Notes: generated by a model not told the origin, from the sequence alone. Shown: positions 52,502 through 62,055, counted from the stretch's first letter. The stretch: 64,000 nucleotides of DNA from Neptuniibacter pectenicola (GCF_001597735.1 NZ_LUTS01000006.1:175979-239978), one strand, 5' to 3'. A program made the numbers and translations.

Positions 52502-54223
52502 TTATCTGCTGAGTAAGTAGATAATGATGCACGTGAGCAGTGCTGATATACCTTGCCAAACCAGTACTGGATTTCGCTCTATTAAAGGGGGCCTGCTTTT
52601 GTTTAAAAAAGCTGTATTAGGCTGCCTAAGGTCAAATATAAATTCGGATAGCGTTTCATACCGTTTGTATGGATTGGGTAGCAGCGCTTTTTTAAGCGTT
52701 TCATCAATCCACGCAGGTATCTCCCTATCTTCATCTAAGATTGAATTATAGTTCAGTTTTTTCTGTGCGGCGGGTGTGCGTGATTTAGAGACTTGTGTGC
52801 CGTATGGAAAGCGTCCAGATAGCATATGATAAGTGAGTACGCCTAATGAATAGAGGTCTGATCGAGAGGTGCCTGTGTCGCCTAAAAAATACTCGGGTGC
52901 GGTATACAGTGCGGTGCCCAATATGTCGGATTGATCTCCCTGCGGCGATGCTTCGACAATACCGGCAACTCTGGCGGAGCCAAAATCAATAATTTTAACG
53001 GTACCCGATGGGTCAATCATAATGTTGTCGGGTTTAATATCTTGATGCAGAATATCCATGCGATGGAGCGCGCGTAAGCCTTTTGCGACTTGCTCTATGA
53101 TAACGCGGACCGCTTCAAGGCTCGGTTTGGGGTTGTCGAGCATCCACTGCTTTAATGTTTGGCCTTCAATATATTCTGTCGTGGTATAAAGGTAGTTACG
53201 CTTTCTTGTTTGTATGCCCGCTTTTAGCACATGAGCACTGTTCACCCGTCGAGCAACCCACTCCTCCATTAAAAAGCGTTCGAGGTAATCGGGATCCCCG
53301 CGTAGATCAATAGAAGGGATTTTTAGAATAACGCTTTCATGGCTTTCGTCATCGGTGGCTAAATAAACATGGCTGCGGCTGGTTGCATGTATTTCGCGCA
53401 GAATCGTGTAGCCATCGAAACGGGCTCTGGCCTCTAAAATAGGGGGAAGAGGTAGTTCTTCAACTTGAAGCGGTATCTCGTGCTCATCCAGTTCTGGGAT
53501 TGAATCAATGCGAATAATTTGAATTGTTAGGTTATCGCCACTGCCTGATGCATAAGCATGGTTGACGATACGTTTGGCGGCCTCATTAAGGTCGTTGGCT
53601 GAATCTTGGAGTGTTTGGCTGATAAACGTGGCGTCAACATACTCATACACGCCATCGGTCGCTAAGATGTAAATATCGCCTGTTGCTATAGGTAAGGATA
53701 AAAAATCGATCTCCAGTTGCGCCTCAATACCTAAGGCGCGACTGAGGTAACTTTGATTTTGTGAGACCCATAACCGATGGTCTTTTGTTAGTTGTTCCAG
53801 CGCATTTTCACGGAATTTGTAAATTCTTGAATCACCGATATGGAATAAATAGGCGCTGTTACTTTTGATAATCATTGCGCTAAAGGTGCACACATACCCT
53901 TTGTCTTTATCGTAACGGTAGTCACTGTTTTGGGTTTGGGAGTGTAGCCATGCATTGGTAGCGGATAACACCCTATTTGCAGCGGTTTGCACCGACCAAG
54001 CATCGGAGGTGCAGTAGTAGTCATCGAGAAAGCTTTTAATCGCGGTTTCGCTGGCGATATGGCTGACCTGGCTGCTACTGATACCGTCCGCAACGGCGCA
54101 GGCGATACCTTTAAGGGTTAATTGGGCATTGTTAGGAATGACACAGCCGTGGAAATCTTGGTTGCTCGGCTTGCGGCCCTTATCGGAATATTGCCCAATC
54201 GATACAGTAAGTTTGGCTGTCAT
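52502..54223 (-). CDS. PP2C phosphatase / Ser-Thr protein kinase fusion, membrane-anchored
   Basis: 573 aa from ATG 54223 (MTAKLTVSIG); an ATG 24 bases upstream falls inside the terminator hairpin. Residues about 1-245: PP2C phosphatase (ACAVADGISSS, GDSRIY, LATDGVYEYV, GSGDNLT). About 275-540: Hanks-type kinase (ATSRSHVYLAT glycine-loop region, catalytic HQDIKPDN, DFGSARV, GTALYTAPEY). A last hydrophobic helix (about 550-570) anchors it, with the catalytic domains in the cytoplasm. It follows the formate/nitrite channel gene. A similar kinase sits beside nitrite-assimilation genes in Pseudomonas aeruginosa, but no nirBD is present here. Targets unknown. Confidence 0.9.
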   Translation of the reverse strand: MTAKLTVSIGQYSDKGRKPSNQDFHGCVIPNNAQLTLKGIACAVADGISSSQVSHIASETAIKSFLDDYYCTSDAWSVQTAANRVLSATNAWLHSQTQNSDYRYDKDKGYVCTFSAMIIKSNSAYLFHIGDSRIYKFRENALEQLTKDHRLWVSQNQSYLSRALGIEAQLEIDFLSLPIATGDIYILATDGVYEYVDATFISQTLQDSANDLNEAAKRIVNHAYASGSGDNLTIQIIRIDSIPELDEHEIPLQVEELPLPPILEARARFDGYTILREIHATSRSHVYLATDDESHESVILKIPSIDLRGDPDYLERFLMEEWVARRVNSAHVLKAGIQTRKRNYLYTTTEYIEGQTLKQWMLDNPKPSLEAVRVIIEQVAKGLRALHRMDILHQDIKPDNIMIDPSGTVKIIDFGSARVAGIVEASPQGDQSDILGTALYTAPEYFLGDTGTSRSDLYSLGVLTYHMLSGRFPYGTQVSKSRTPAAQKKLNYNSILDEDREIPAWIDETLKKALLPNPYKRYETLSEFIFDLRQPNTAFLNKSRPPLIERNPVLVWQGISALLTCIIIYLLSR

Positions 54224-54233
54224 TATTAGTACC

Positions 54234-54266
54234 AAAAAGCCCTTCACCTAGGTGAGAGGGCTTTTG
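54234..54266 (-). terminator. Terminator/attenuator hairpin between the FNT channel and the kinase
   Basis: Long hairpin AAGCCCT-(G bulge)-TCACCTAGGTGA-AGGGCTT with T-runs on both strands. On the minus strand the T-run ends about 11 nt before the kinase ATG, so it probably limits expression of the kinase relative to the channel. Confidence 0.8.
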
Positions 54267-54316
54267 TTATGTTATGCAGAGGTGTGCAAAACGGTCAGTC
54301 GTTTACACAGGGTCGT

Positions 54317-55129
54317 TTAAGCGATAGCGCGTTTTTTACCTGTTCTGATATGTGTGGTGTAAAGGGTTAGACCGGTAAAGGCTAAACCACCGACTAAGTT
54401 GCCCAGTGCTGTTGGGATTTCGTTCCAGATAAAGTAATCCATGACTGAGAAATCGCCGCCCATAATGATACCGGATGGGAAAAGGAACATGTTGACAACA
54501 GAATGCTCAAAGCCCATGAAAAAGAACACCATAATAGGCATCCACATTGCGATGACCTTGCCGCTTACGGATGTGGAAATCATAGCGCCGACAACCCCCA
54601 TGGATACCATCCAGTTACATAGCATGCCGCGGATAAAAATAGTGAACCAGCCTGCAACGCCGTATTCAGCATACCCTAATGTACGGGCTTCACCTACGCT
54701 GGCAATTTTTGCACCTACGGCACCGGGATCAGTATTAAAGCCATAGGTGAAAACGAAGGCCATCATGATGGCGACGGTGAGTGCGCCCCCGAAGTTACCA
54801 AGGAATACGAGTCCCCAGTTTCTTAAAATGCCTTTGACCGTAACGCCTGGGCGTTTATCGAGTAATGCAAGGGGTGTTAGGACAAATACACCGGTAAGCA
54901 AGTCAAACCCCATCAGGTACAACATGCAAAAACCAACGGGAAATAATATGGCGCCAATTAGAAATACACCGGTTTTAACGGCGATCGTAATTGCAAATAC
55001 CGCGGCGAGTGCGAGGATGGCACCAGCCATGTAAGCTCGGATCAGTGTGTCACGGGTGGACATGTGAACTTTAGATTCACCGGCGTCCACCATCTTGGTT
55101 ACAAATTCGGAGGGTAGTAAGTAAGCCAT
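54317..55129 (-). CDS. Formate/nitrite transporter (FNT family)
   Basis: 270 aa, six membrane helices, FocA/NirC fold. Signatures: GFDLLTGVFVLTPLALLDKR, the LGNFGGAL loop, GMLCNWMVSMGV, GFEHSVVNMFLFPSG with the pore His, and WNEIPTALGNLVGG. The pentameric channel moves formate, nitrite or similar anions. Linkage to the PP2C-kinase resembles nitrite uptake loci in pseudomonads; on the other hand PurU and the fdhD/YdeP genes make formate a plausible cargo here. The substrate cannot be settled from sequence by eye. Confidence 0.92.
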   Translation of the reverse strand: MAYLLPSEFVTKMVDAGESKVHMSTRDTLIRAYMAGAILALAAVFAITIAVKTGVFLIGAILFPVGFCMLYLMGFDLLTGVFVLTPLALLDKRPGVTVKGILRNWGLVFLGNFGGALTVAIMMAFVFTYGFNTDPGAVGAKIASVGEARTLGYAEYGVAGWFTIFIRGMLCNWMVSMGVVGAMISTSVSGKVIAMWMPIMVFFFMGFEHSVVNMFLFPSGIIMGGDFSVMDYFIWNEIPTALGNLVGGLAFTGLTLYTTHIRTGKKRAIA

Positions 55130-55557
55130 TATTATTGCCTCATTCCATATTTAGATTTTTTAAACGCTGTAATCACACCGTTTAGAATTTTTTTTAGGCG
55201 AAAAAAAAGCGCACACCTTATAACTCATCTCAAGGAGGAGAGTCTTAGGTGGACGCCATTGCCCGTGTAGCTCATTAAGTGTGGGTCTATTTACAGACCC
55301 GTTTGTTATTTATAAAGCATAAGATATGCCAAAAATGCTTATTTAGTTTTTAATCGTTTATAAACAGATAGTTATATAGATTTTTCTGGCATTTTTTTAT
55401 GGGATGAAGTAGATGAGTTAGCGCGATGCTGCGGTTTTTTAGTGCTTTATTTTAGCCTGTGCTCCGTTATAGGGCTGGCGAGCAAAGAGGTAAAGCGCTT
55501 AAAGATGCGCCTTACCTTTTGATGGGGTATCGAGTAGCGTAGTGCTACGCCATAGGT
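55130..55557. other. Intergenic region before the FNT gene and after htpX
   Basis: 428 bases, largely AT-rich. Two small hairpins: GGGTCT/AGACCC (55283-55300) and GCGTAG-TG-CTACGC (55537-55550), the latter just after the htpX stop and lacking a T-run. A long upstream leader for the FNT gene is possible. No ORF with a ribosome site stands out. Confidence 0.4.
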
Positions 55558-56451
55558 TTAGCGCATCGATTGAAGTGCCGCAATACGTTGATCAAGAGGT
55601 GGGTGGCTTGCCATAAGGGAGAGTAAGCCTGACTTCATATGGCTACTGATACCAAACGCGGTTAGTTGCCCCGGCATCTGGTCTGGCATTTCATATTCCG
55701 CTTTCAAGCGTTGTAGGGCGCCGATCATCGCGTGGTTGCTTGATAGGTGCGCGCCAGCTGCGTCTGCTCTGTACTCGCGATAGCGGGAGAACCAAGCAAC
55801 AATAAACGAGGCCAGAAAAGCGAAGATCATTTCAAAGATAAACACAGTGATGTAGTAGCCGATACCGCTACCTGCGGGGCTGTTATCATTACTGTTCTTT
55901 AAAAAGCTATCGACCATGTAACCGGCAATGCGGGCGAAGAACATGACAAAGGTATTGATCACACCTTGTACCAGCGTCATTGTGACCATGTCACCATTGG
56001 CAACGTGACCAATCTCATGGGCCATAACCGCTTTAATCTCTTCTCGTTGGAAGCGCTGTAATAGGCCTAAGCTCACTGCAACTAATGCGTCATTTTTATT
56101 CCACCCTGTCGCAAAGGCGTTGGCTTGTTGGGCGGGGAAGATACCCACCTCTGGCATTTTAATGCCTGCTTTTTGCGCGAGTTCAGCAACTGTATCAAGT
56201 AACCATTGTTCATCTGCATTACGTGCATGGGTGATGATCTCGGTGCCAGTCGACATCTTTGCCATCATCTTCGATAAGAAAAGAGAGATGAAAGATCCAA
56301 TAAAACCAAAGACTGCACAGAAAATAAGCAAGCTGGTGAGGTTTAAGCCTGACCCCGAGATATAGTGTTCTACACCCAGCAGGTTGAGGGTGATACTGGC
56401 TACAATTAATACGGCAATATTGGTCAGTAGAAAAAGGCCGATACGCATCAT
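55558..56451 (-). CDS. htpX: Membrane zinc metalloprotease HtpX
   Basis: 297 aa (E. coli 293). Inner-membrane M48 protease for quality control of membrane proteins, with FtsH. N-terminal [19 protein letters not shown] and a second helix, zinc motif [10 protein letters not shown] (about 145), then two more membrane segments and the EYRADAAGA glutamate ligand. The double-Met start matches the E. coli protein. Monocistronic and often heat/envelope-stress controlled in relatives. The msrB-alaA-htpX neighbourhood is also known in Pseudomonas, here with extra genes inserted. Confidence 0.96.
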   Translation of the reverse strand: MMRIGLFLLTNIAVLIVASITLNLLGVEHYISGSGLNLTSLLIFCAVFGFIGSFISLFLSKMMAKMSTGTEIITHARNADEQWLLDTVAELAQKAGIKMPEVGIFPAQQANAFATGWNKNDALVAVSLGLLQRFQREEIKAVMAHEIGHVANGDMVTMTLVQGVINTFVMFFARIAGYMVDSFLKNSNDNSPAGSGIGYYITVFIFEMIFAFLASFIVAWFSRYREYRADAAGAHLSSNHAMIGALQRLKAEYEMPDQMPGQLTAFGISSHMKSGLLSLMASHPPLDQRIAALQSMR

Positions 56452-56651
56452 GTTTGTAAATATTCCTGTTATAAAAGATTACCTAGTAGATTAGGGCGAC
56501 ACTTGAAAGTTTCAAGCTAATTAATCGATATTATCAGTGCATTTTTTTCGATGAATATGATGGGGAGGGCTTTGCCTTGCTATGCTGGTGTCAATCTCTA
56601 CAGACGCATATAATGCCTGCCTTTTTGTCTCTGTCATCATGTGGGAATTCT

Positions 56652-57557
56652 ATGCAAATTGTCTTGAATGAAGTGAATAAGCAACTGGCTGAATCCGTTG
56701 ATGAAGCGCGTAGAATTTTTCATGGTCGCGGACACTGTTTTGAAGGCTTTGAGCACTTAGTCATTGATTGGTACCCACCTTATGCGGTGGCGAGATTGTA
56801 TAGTGATGTGGAGCCTAGTTGGGTTGAGCAATTAAGTGGGGCCCTTAAAACGGTGCCTGACATTAAAGGGTTGGTTGTACAGCAGCGTGGACGAGGCAAA
56901 GAAGCGAACCAAGATGCCGTATGGGGTGATGTCCCAGACCTGATGGAGACGCAGGAGCTTGGGTTAGCGTATCAGGTGAAGCCTAAGCGTAATCAAAACA
57001 GTGGTCTGTTTTTGGATATGCGTGAAGGGAGGCGGTGGGTTAAAGAACACGCGAATGAAAAGCGTGTGCTTAATCTGTTTTCTTATACCTGCGCTTTCTC
57101 AGTGGCGGCTATTGCCGGAGGCGCGGACCATGTTGTTAATGTGGATATGTCGAAAGGGGCAATAAATACGGGGCGTGATAATCATCGCCTCAACGGTATT
57201 AAAGGTGATCGCGTGACGTTTCTGGCTTATGATCTCTTTAGGTCCTGGAAACGCGTACGCCAGTTAGGCCCTTATGATCTCATTGTTATTGATCCCCCAA
57301 GCTTTCAGCCGGGTAGTTTTGTGGCTGAAAAAGATTACCGTAAAGTGATTAGACGGTTAAATGAGTTGACGGCGGCGGGTGGTCAGGTTTTGGCTTGTCA
57401 TAATGATCCTAAGAATGGCACTGAGTTTTTAAAGCAGTTAATGTTAGAAGAGTGCCCCGGTTTTACGTTTGTTGAACGTTTAGAAAATCCAGATGATTTT
57501 CCTGAAGCAGAGTTGGAGAAAGGGTTGAAAGTGTTGTTATACGTTAGGGATAAATGA
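56652..57557 (+). CDS. Class I SAM-dependent rRNA methyltransferase-like protein
   Basis: 301 aa from ATG 56652 (MQIVLNEVN); an upstream in-frame ATG at 56577 adds an atypical Cys-rich extension. SAM motif I NLFSYTCAFSVAAIAGGA, motif II VNVDMS, and catalytic VIDPPSFQPGSF (DPPSF type) place it in the COG1092 group, near the C-terminal catalytic half of RlmI-like 23S rRNA cytosine methyltransferases. The PUA domain is absent. Overlaps the following exonuclease gene by 4 bp (ATGA). Confidence 0.85.
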   Translation: MQIVLNEVNKQLAESVDEARRIFHGRGHCFEGFEHLVIDWYPPYAVARLYSDVEPSWVEQLSGALKTVPDIKGLVVQQRGRGKEANQDAVWGDVPDLMETQELGLAYQVKPKRNQNSGLFLDMREGRRWVKEHANEKRVLNLFSYTCAFSVAAIAGGADHVVNVDMSKGAINTGRDNHRLNGIKGDRVTFLAYDLFRSWKRVRQLGPYDLIVIDPPSFQPGSFVAEKDYRKVIRRLNELTAAGGQVLACHNDPKNGTEFLKQLMLEECPGFTFVERLENPDDFPEAELEKGLKVLLYVRDK

Positions 57558-58057
57558 TGGAGTTAATTTGTATTGATCTAGAGGCAAGCGGACTAGGGAC
57601 CAAATCTTATCCTATTGAAGTGGCGTGGATTAACGATAAAACCGGCGAATACGATCAATTTCTGATTAACCCTGAATCCGCACCTGATTGGCACTATTGG
57701 GATGATAACGCTGAAGAGTTACATGGAATTGAGCGCGAAAATTTAGTCGCTAAAGGTTTAGATATAGTGAATGCGTGTAAGCGTATGAACAAAATGCTGG
57801 CCGGTAAAACCTTAATTAGTGATGCGTTTGAGTTCGACCGTTTTTGGTTAACTCGCTTATTTGATGCTACCGGTATTGCACCTAGTTTTAGCATGGCAGG
57901 CTTAGATAAGATTCTAGATAGGGAGCAGCGGCTTCAATTTAATCTGTTAGCTAAAGCACAATTTAGACGTCATCGCGCGTTGCGAGATGTTGAAGACATC
58001 ATTACCTGCATTAAAACGGTGTTGTTCGCTGGGCGAAATGCAACAACTCACGGGTGA
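57554..58057 (+). CDS. DEDDh-type 3'-5' exonuclease-like protein
   Basis: 167 aa. Exonuclease III motif IDLEASG (D8 and E10), motif II region SDAFEFDRFW, and motif III HRALRDVEDI (His and Asp) are in the order of the DnaQ-like DEDDh nucleases. The short length suggests an exonuclease domain alone, perhaps RNase T- or oligoribonuclease-like. Translationally coupled to the methyltransferase, which hints at RNA metabolism (inference). An ATG 3 bases later is an equally possible start. Confidence 0.82.
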   Translation: MMELICIDLEASGLGTKSYPIEVAWINDKTGEYDQFLINPESAPDWHYWDDNAEELHGIERENLVAKGLDIVNACKRMNKMLAGKTLISDAFEFDRFWLTRLFDATGIAPSFSMAGLDKILDREQRLQFNLLAKAQFRRHRALRDVEDIITCIKTVLFAGRNATTHG

Positions 58058-58065
58058 GTCGCTAA

Positions 58066-58095
58066 AAGAAAGCGGCAATAAGCTGGTTGCCGCTT
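58066..58095. terminator. Bidirectional hairpin terminator
   Basis: 9-bp stem AAGCGGCAA/TTGCCGCTT with an 8-nt loop between convergent exonuclease and HDOD genes; T-rich TTTCTTTT follows on the minus strand. Confidence 0.65.
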
Positions 58096-58112
58096 AGATC
58101 TTAACCGGTCAA

Positions 58113-58937
58113 TTAAGCGATCCCCTCCAGCCCTGACTCAAGGTGCAATGCCTCTTCAAGTGAATCAAAGATCTCGGTGGGTAAGCCTGCGATCTTAGCA
58201 ATCTCTGTCGGAACGTTTTCTCGCAATAGGTCGATTGAATCACCGTTTTGATTGGCCGATTGAACCACGCAAGCGAGGTTCACAAGGGCGGCTAAGGGTG
58301 AAGGCGTATCAAAGCGAGTGATGTCTTTATGTTGTAGAACCGCTTCCCCTAGCTCTTTTGGAAAGCGCCACATATCAAGTAGTGCCTTTCCCGCTTCTGA
58401 GGAGCTGAAACCAAGCTGATCCACCTCAGCATCACTGCGGCTGCAATTAGACGCTTCCACTTGCGCCTGAATCGCTTGAGCTTGCTTCGGTTGGGCTAAA
58501 TGAAGTAAAAGTCGCCCGATGTTATGAATTAACCCTGCAGTAAAGGCGATATCTGGATCAACACCGGTTCCCCGTTCAGCAAACCATTTGGCAAGGGCGG
58601 CGACTTGGAACGATTCAGACCAGAATTTTTTTAAATCCAGCCCTTCAACTTCTTTAACTGAGCCGGCAATACCTGATGCGATTACTAATGTTTTAAGGCG
58701 CACCATGCCCAGCATGACAACGGCTTGATCGATGGAGGATACTTTGCGGCTTAAGCCAAAGTGTGCAGAGTTGACGAGTCTAAGAATTTTTAAGGAAAGG
58801 GTTTGGTCGTTAGAGACCTTATCAGCGATTTCGCCATAATCAGCAGCGGGGTTGTTTAATTGCTGAATTAACTGTCGAACAACATCTGGGACGTTAGGTA
58901 GTTTATCCGTTTGCTTAAGAAGCTCGCGAATTTCCAT
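58113..58937 (-). CDS. HDOD-domain signalling protein
   Basis: 274 aa, essentially one HDOD domain: start LPNVPDVVRQLIQQLNNP, core DQTLSLKILRLVNSAHFGL, IDQAVVMLGMVRLKTLVIAS, and FTAGLIHNIGRLLLH. HDOD proteins lack catalytic HD residues and act as adaptors in signalling, often tied to c-di-GMP, motility or stress. No partner domain and no operon partner here. Specific role unknown. Confidence 0.9.
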   Translation of the reverse strand: MEIRELLKQTDKLPNVPDVVRQLIQQLNNPAADYGEIADKVSNDQTLSLKILRLVNSAHFGLSRKVSSIDQAVVMLGMVRLKTLVIASGIAGSVKEVEGLDLKKFWSESFQVAALAKWFAERGTGVDPDIAFTAGLIHNIGRLLLHLAQPKQAQAIQAQVEASNCSRSDAEVDQLGFSSSEAGKALLDMWRFPKELGEAVLQHKDITRFDTPSPLAALVNLACVVQSANQNGDSIDLLRENVPTEIAKIAGLPTEIFDSLEEALHLESGLEGIA

Positions 58938-59034
58938 ATATACTCCTTAGAGCGTAAGTTCTTATTATTAGCTGTTTAAAGGGGTAGCGTAGCAATAGAG
59001 ATCAATGGCGTAAATTGAAAGGGCGAGTGGCGTT

Positions 59035-59066
59035 GAAAAAAAAGCGGCTTCATGGCCGCTTTTTTA
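59035..59066. terminator. Bidirectional rho-independent terminator
   Basis: AAAGCGGC/GCCGCTTT with TTCATG loop and T-runs on both strands; 4 bp after the stop of the minus-strand gene at 59070. Confidence 0.88.
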
Positions 59067-59069
59067 TTT

Positions 59070-59441
59070 TTATTGTTGATTAAGCACTAAGCCTTCAATC
59101 TGTTCACGAATCTCTTCGTACTGTCCCATCTCTTCCGGCATGAAATAGAGCTTGTAGAAACAACGGTCAATTAATCGAGCTTTTTTATCATTGACTGTTT
59201 CTTTATATGAGCCGTAAAGATAGTTCATCTGTAGGTGAATCACACGGGTGTGTGGCGGTACAGTCACTTCATGATGCTCAAGGTCAAAACGAACTTTTGT
59301 TTCTTTAATCGTGTAGAACGATATTTCTGCTACATGAGTAAGGTTAATAAGAAAGTTTGATGTTACAGGCACTAAATGGCGCTGCTCCAAACCGTTATGT
59401 TCCATGTAGATGCCGCAGTTTTTTCTTACCTTAATAAACAT
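59070..59441 (-). CDS. Conserved-looking hypothetical protein (123 aa)
   Basis: I do not recognise this family. Start ATG 59441 (MFIKVRKNCGIY) has GGA 8 bp upstream; an in-frame GTG 12 bases earlier overlaps that site. Predicted mostly beta in the first half (alternating hydrophobics, INLTHVAEISFYTIKETKVRFDL), then a charged helical C-terminus (PEEMGQYEEIREQIEG). No signal peptide or membrane segment. Bounded by terminators on both sides, so it is expressed alone. The coding pattern and flanking signals support a real gene. Confidence 0.72.
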   Translation of the reverse strand: MFIKVRKNCGIYMEHNGLEQRHLVPVTSNFLINLTHVAEISFYTIKETKVRFDLEHHEVTVPPHTRVIHLQMNYLYGSYKETVNDKKARLIDRCFYKLYFMPEEMGQYEEIREQIEGLVLNQQ

Positions 59442-59515
59442 GTTTAGTTCCACTAATTCAAAAGGCTTATTTATAATACTATTTTAGTATAAGACGGTTT
59501 AGTGACAATGTCTTT

Positions 59516-59546
59516 ACAAAATAGGCCACTCAATGAGTGGCCTTAT
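59516..59546 (-). terminator. Terminator after alaA
   Basis: 9-bp stem AGGCCACTC/GAGTGGCCT with a 3-nt loop, followed on the minus strand by ATTTTGT. Confidence 0.8.
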
Positions 59547-59550
59547 CTGA

Positions 59551-60765
59551 TTACTGTCGATAGGTTTTAAGAAAAACCCCAATACGTTCAATGGCATCTT
59601 CAAGCACGTCCTCTCTTGGTAGGAAGACAAGCCTAAAGTGTTGTGTGTCAGGCACATTAAAGCCACTGCCTTGAACAATTAATACTTTTTGTTGAAGGAG
59701 AAGGTCGAGGGCCATCTTCTCATCATTTTGAATAGGGTGTATTTCGGGATCCAGTTTAGGAAATAAATACAGTGCCCCTTCCGGTTTTGTACAGCTGACA
59801 CCTGGGATGTCATTTAGCATCTCCCACGCTAGGTTGCGCTGTTCAAACAGGCGTCCTCCTGGTGTGATGAGTTCGTTAATGCTCTGATATCCGCCCAGTG
59901 CCGTTTGAATCGCATGTTGGGTGGGGACGTTGGAGCATAAACGCATGCTTGATAGCATATCTAAACCATCAATGTAGTCTCGTGCATGATACTTAGGCCC
60001 GCTCACAATCATCCAGCCTGAGCGAAAGCCCGCTGCGCGATAGGATTTTGACAGACCATTAAACGAGATAAATAAAACATCTTCAGCTAACGACGCAAGC
60101 GAGACATGTTCTGCTTCATCGTAAAGGATCTTGTCATATATCTCATCGGCAAAGACAATAAGATTATGTTCACGTGCTAGATCAACGATCTGCTCTAATA
60201 CCGCTTTTGGATAGACCGCACCGGTTGGGTTATTTGGATTAATAACCACAATGCCTTTTGTGCGTTCTGTGATCTTGCTACGGATATCTTCAATATCGGG
60301 TGCCCAGCCTTGTTCTTCATCGCAATGATAATGTACTGGGGTGCCGCTGCTCAAACTGACCGCCGCTGTCCATAACGGGTAATCAGGTGCAGGAATAAGC
60401 ATTTCATCAGAGTCATTAAGTAGGCCTTGCATCGCCATTACAATCAGTTCTGATACGCCATTGCCGATATAGATATCTTCTATACCTACATTACGGATTC
60501 CGTTTTTCTGACACTCTTGCATCACCGCTTTACGGGCGGAAAACAAACCTTTCGAATCTACATAACCTTGGGAGGCGGGCAGGTTGTATATTACATCCTG
60601 TACAATCTCTTCTGGAGCATCGAATCCCCATGGGGCGGGGTTGCCAATGTTCAATTTAAGAATTCGTTGGCCTTCCTCTTCAAGCCGTTTTGCTTCTTGA
60701 AGAACAGGTCCGCGAATGTCATAGCAAACATTGATTAGCTTGTTTGATTTACGGATTACTGGCAT
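59551..60765 (-). CDS. alaA: Alanine (glutamate-pyruvate) aminotransferase
   Basis: 404 aa, PLP fold-type I, close to E. coli AlaA/YfbQ (405 aa). Start MPVIRKSNKL; NIGNPAPWGFDAP; PAPDYPLWTAAV; NPNNPTGAVYP; FADEIYDKI; PLP-lysine in SFNGLSKSYRAAGFRSGW. Makes alanine from pyruvate and glutamate. Divergent from msrB; the same msrB-alaA pairing is known in Pseudomonas. Confidence 0.93.
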   Translation of the reverse strand: MPVIRKSNKLINVCYDIRGPVLQEAKRLEEEGQRILKLNIGNPAPWGFDAPEEIVQDVIYNLPASQGYVDSKGLFSARKAVMQECQKNGIRNVGIEDIYIGNGVSELIVMAMQGLLNDSDEMLIPAPDYPLWTAAVSLSSGTPVHYHCDEEQGWAPDIEDIRSKITERTKGIVVINPNNPTGAVYPKAVLEQIVDLAREHNLIVFADEIYDKILYDEAEHVSLASLAEDVLFISFNGLSKSYRAAGFRSGWMIVSGPKYHARDYIDGLDMLSSMRLCSNVPTQHAIQTALGGYQSINELITPGGRLFEQRNLAWEMLNDIPGVSCTKPEGALYLFPKLDPEIHPIQNDEKMALDLLLQQKVLIVQGSGFNVPDTQHFRLVFLPREDVLEDAIERIGVFLKTYRQ

Positions 60766-60953
60766 TTTTATGTCCTGCGTAACATCAACGGGCAGGTATA
60801 TACGCTGATGTTGACCTATTACAATGTGGCTAAATCGGTATGATAAGCCTCTGAAAAAAGAGAGTTATCATACGCCTTTTATTTTTTGAAACCTATAGGT
60901 ACAGGGCGCTGTAGCATTATTTGTTATATTTTATTTAGGCTGCCGGAGGATAT

Positions 60954-61358
60954 ATGGAAGAGAAGAAAACAAAAATAAGCCATACAGATGAAGAATGGCG
61001 CAAGGTGTTAACGCCAGCTGAGTTCAATATTTGTCGTGAAAAAGGAACCGAGCGTCCCTTTACCGGTGAATATTATAATCATCAACAGTCGGGCACTTAT
61101 CTATGTAAATGCTGTGGCGAAGCGCTGTTTAAATCTGAGGATAAATACGATTCAGGCTGTGGTTGGCCGAGTTTTTCACAGCCAAATGCGCAGAGTGTGG
61201 TGACGGAGCATCATGATGTGTCTCATGGCATGGTGCGTACTGAAATTACCTGTGCTCGTTGCGATGCCCATTTAGGCCACGTTTTTAATGATGGTCCTCA
61301 GCCGACAGGGCTGCGTTATTGTATTAATTCTGCTTCCTTAAACTTTGATAAAGAGTAG
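60954..61358 (+). CDS. msrB: Peptide methionine-(R)-S-oxide reductase
   Basis: 134 aa MsrB. Two zinc CxxC pairs (CKCC and CARC), substrate motif SGCGWPSF, and catalytic Cys in RYCINSASL. Reduces the R-epimer of methionine sulfoxide in proteins with thioredoxin. GGAGG precedes the ATG. The tag-like gene follows after 10 bp. Confidence 0.96.
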   Translation: MEEKKTKISHTDEEWRKVLTPAEFNICREKGTERPFTGEYYNHQQSGTYLCKCCGEALFKSEDKYDSGCGWPSFSQPNAQSVVTEHHDVSHGMVRTEITCARCDAHLGHVFNDGPQPTGLRYCINSASLNFDKE

Positions 61359-61368
61359 CCCAAGCGTT

Positions 61369-62037
61369 ATGAAAAGCTTTCGGTGGATTTATGAGCATGT
61401 ACAGACCCATCAGCTGGGCGATGATATAGAGTATTTGTTGCCTCAGCCGCTAGATTCCGAAGCATTGGCGTTAGTCGCGGATGATCGGTTGTTAAGTGAT
61501 ATGACGCGTAGGGTATTCAGGGCGGGTTTGAAGCATGCATTGGTTGATAGTAAATGGCCGGAATTTGAGAAAGCGTTTTTTGGGTTTGATCCTGAAAAAC
61601 TCAGTTTAATGAGTGACGAGCAGCTCGAAAAGCAGATGCAGAACGATAAAATTATTCGGCATTGGGGCAAGATTAAAGCGATTCGTACTAATGCCTTAAT
61701 GACGTATGATTTGGGTTTGAAACATGGCAGTTTTGCCCGTTTTTTAGCTGACTGGCCGAGCTCCGATATTATTGGTTTGTGGGCTTATTTAAAAAAGAAT
61801 GGTCAGCAGTTGGGTGGTAATTCAGGGGCATCCTTTTTAAGGATGGTCGGCAAAGATACGTTTATTCTTACCGACGATGTTGTGGCAGCCTTGAAAGCGC
61901 AAGGTATCGTTGAAAAGCGGCCAACGGCAAAGCGAGATCTTCAAAAAGTGCAAGATTGTTTTAATCTTTGGCAAGAGGAATCGGGCCGCCCTTTAAGTCA
62001 GATTAGTCGGTTGCTGTCCTTTACTGTTGGTTGGTAA
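61369..62037 (+). CDS. DNA-3-methyladenine glycosylase I-like protein
   Basis: 222 aa from ATG 61369 (MKSFRWIYEHV), 10 bp after msrB; an earlier in-frame ATG would overlap msrB. HhH-type glycosylase fold of the Tag family: LLSDMTRRVFRAGLKHALVDSKWPEFEKAFFGF, NDKIIRHWGKIKAIRTNA and GGNSGASFLRMVGKD. Length is a little over E. coli Tag (187 aa). The usual zinc-binding Cys/His set of Tag is not obvious here, so substrate range may differ. Probably removes alkylated bases. Confidence 0.82.
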   Translation: MKSFRWIYEHVQTHQLGDDIEYLLPQPLDSEALALVADDRLLSDMTRRVFRAGLKHALVDSKWPEFEKAFFGFDPEKLSLMSDEQLEKQMQNDKIIRHWGKIKAIRTNALMTYDLGLKHGSFARFLADWPSSDIIGLWAYLKKNGQQLGGNSGASFLRMVGKDTFILTDDVVAALKAQGIVEKRPTAKRDLQKVQDCFNLWQEESGRPLSQISRLLSFTVGW

Positions 62038-62055
62038 TGGCCGTTTAGGGTGAGA

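Noticed and set aside
55283..55300. Small RNA gene with terminator in the FNT leader
   Set aside because: Only a 6-bp hairpin with a short T stretch; no promoter evidence.
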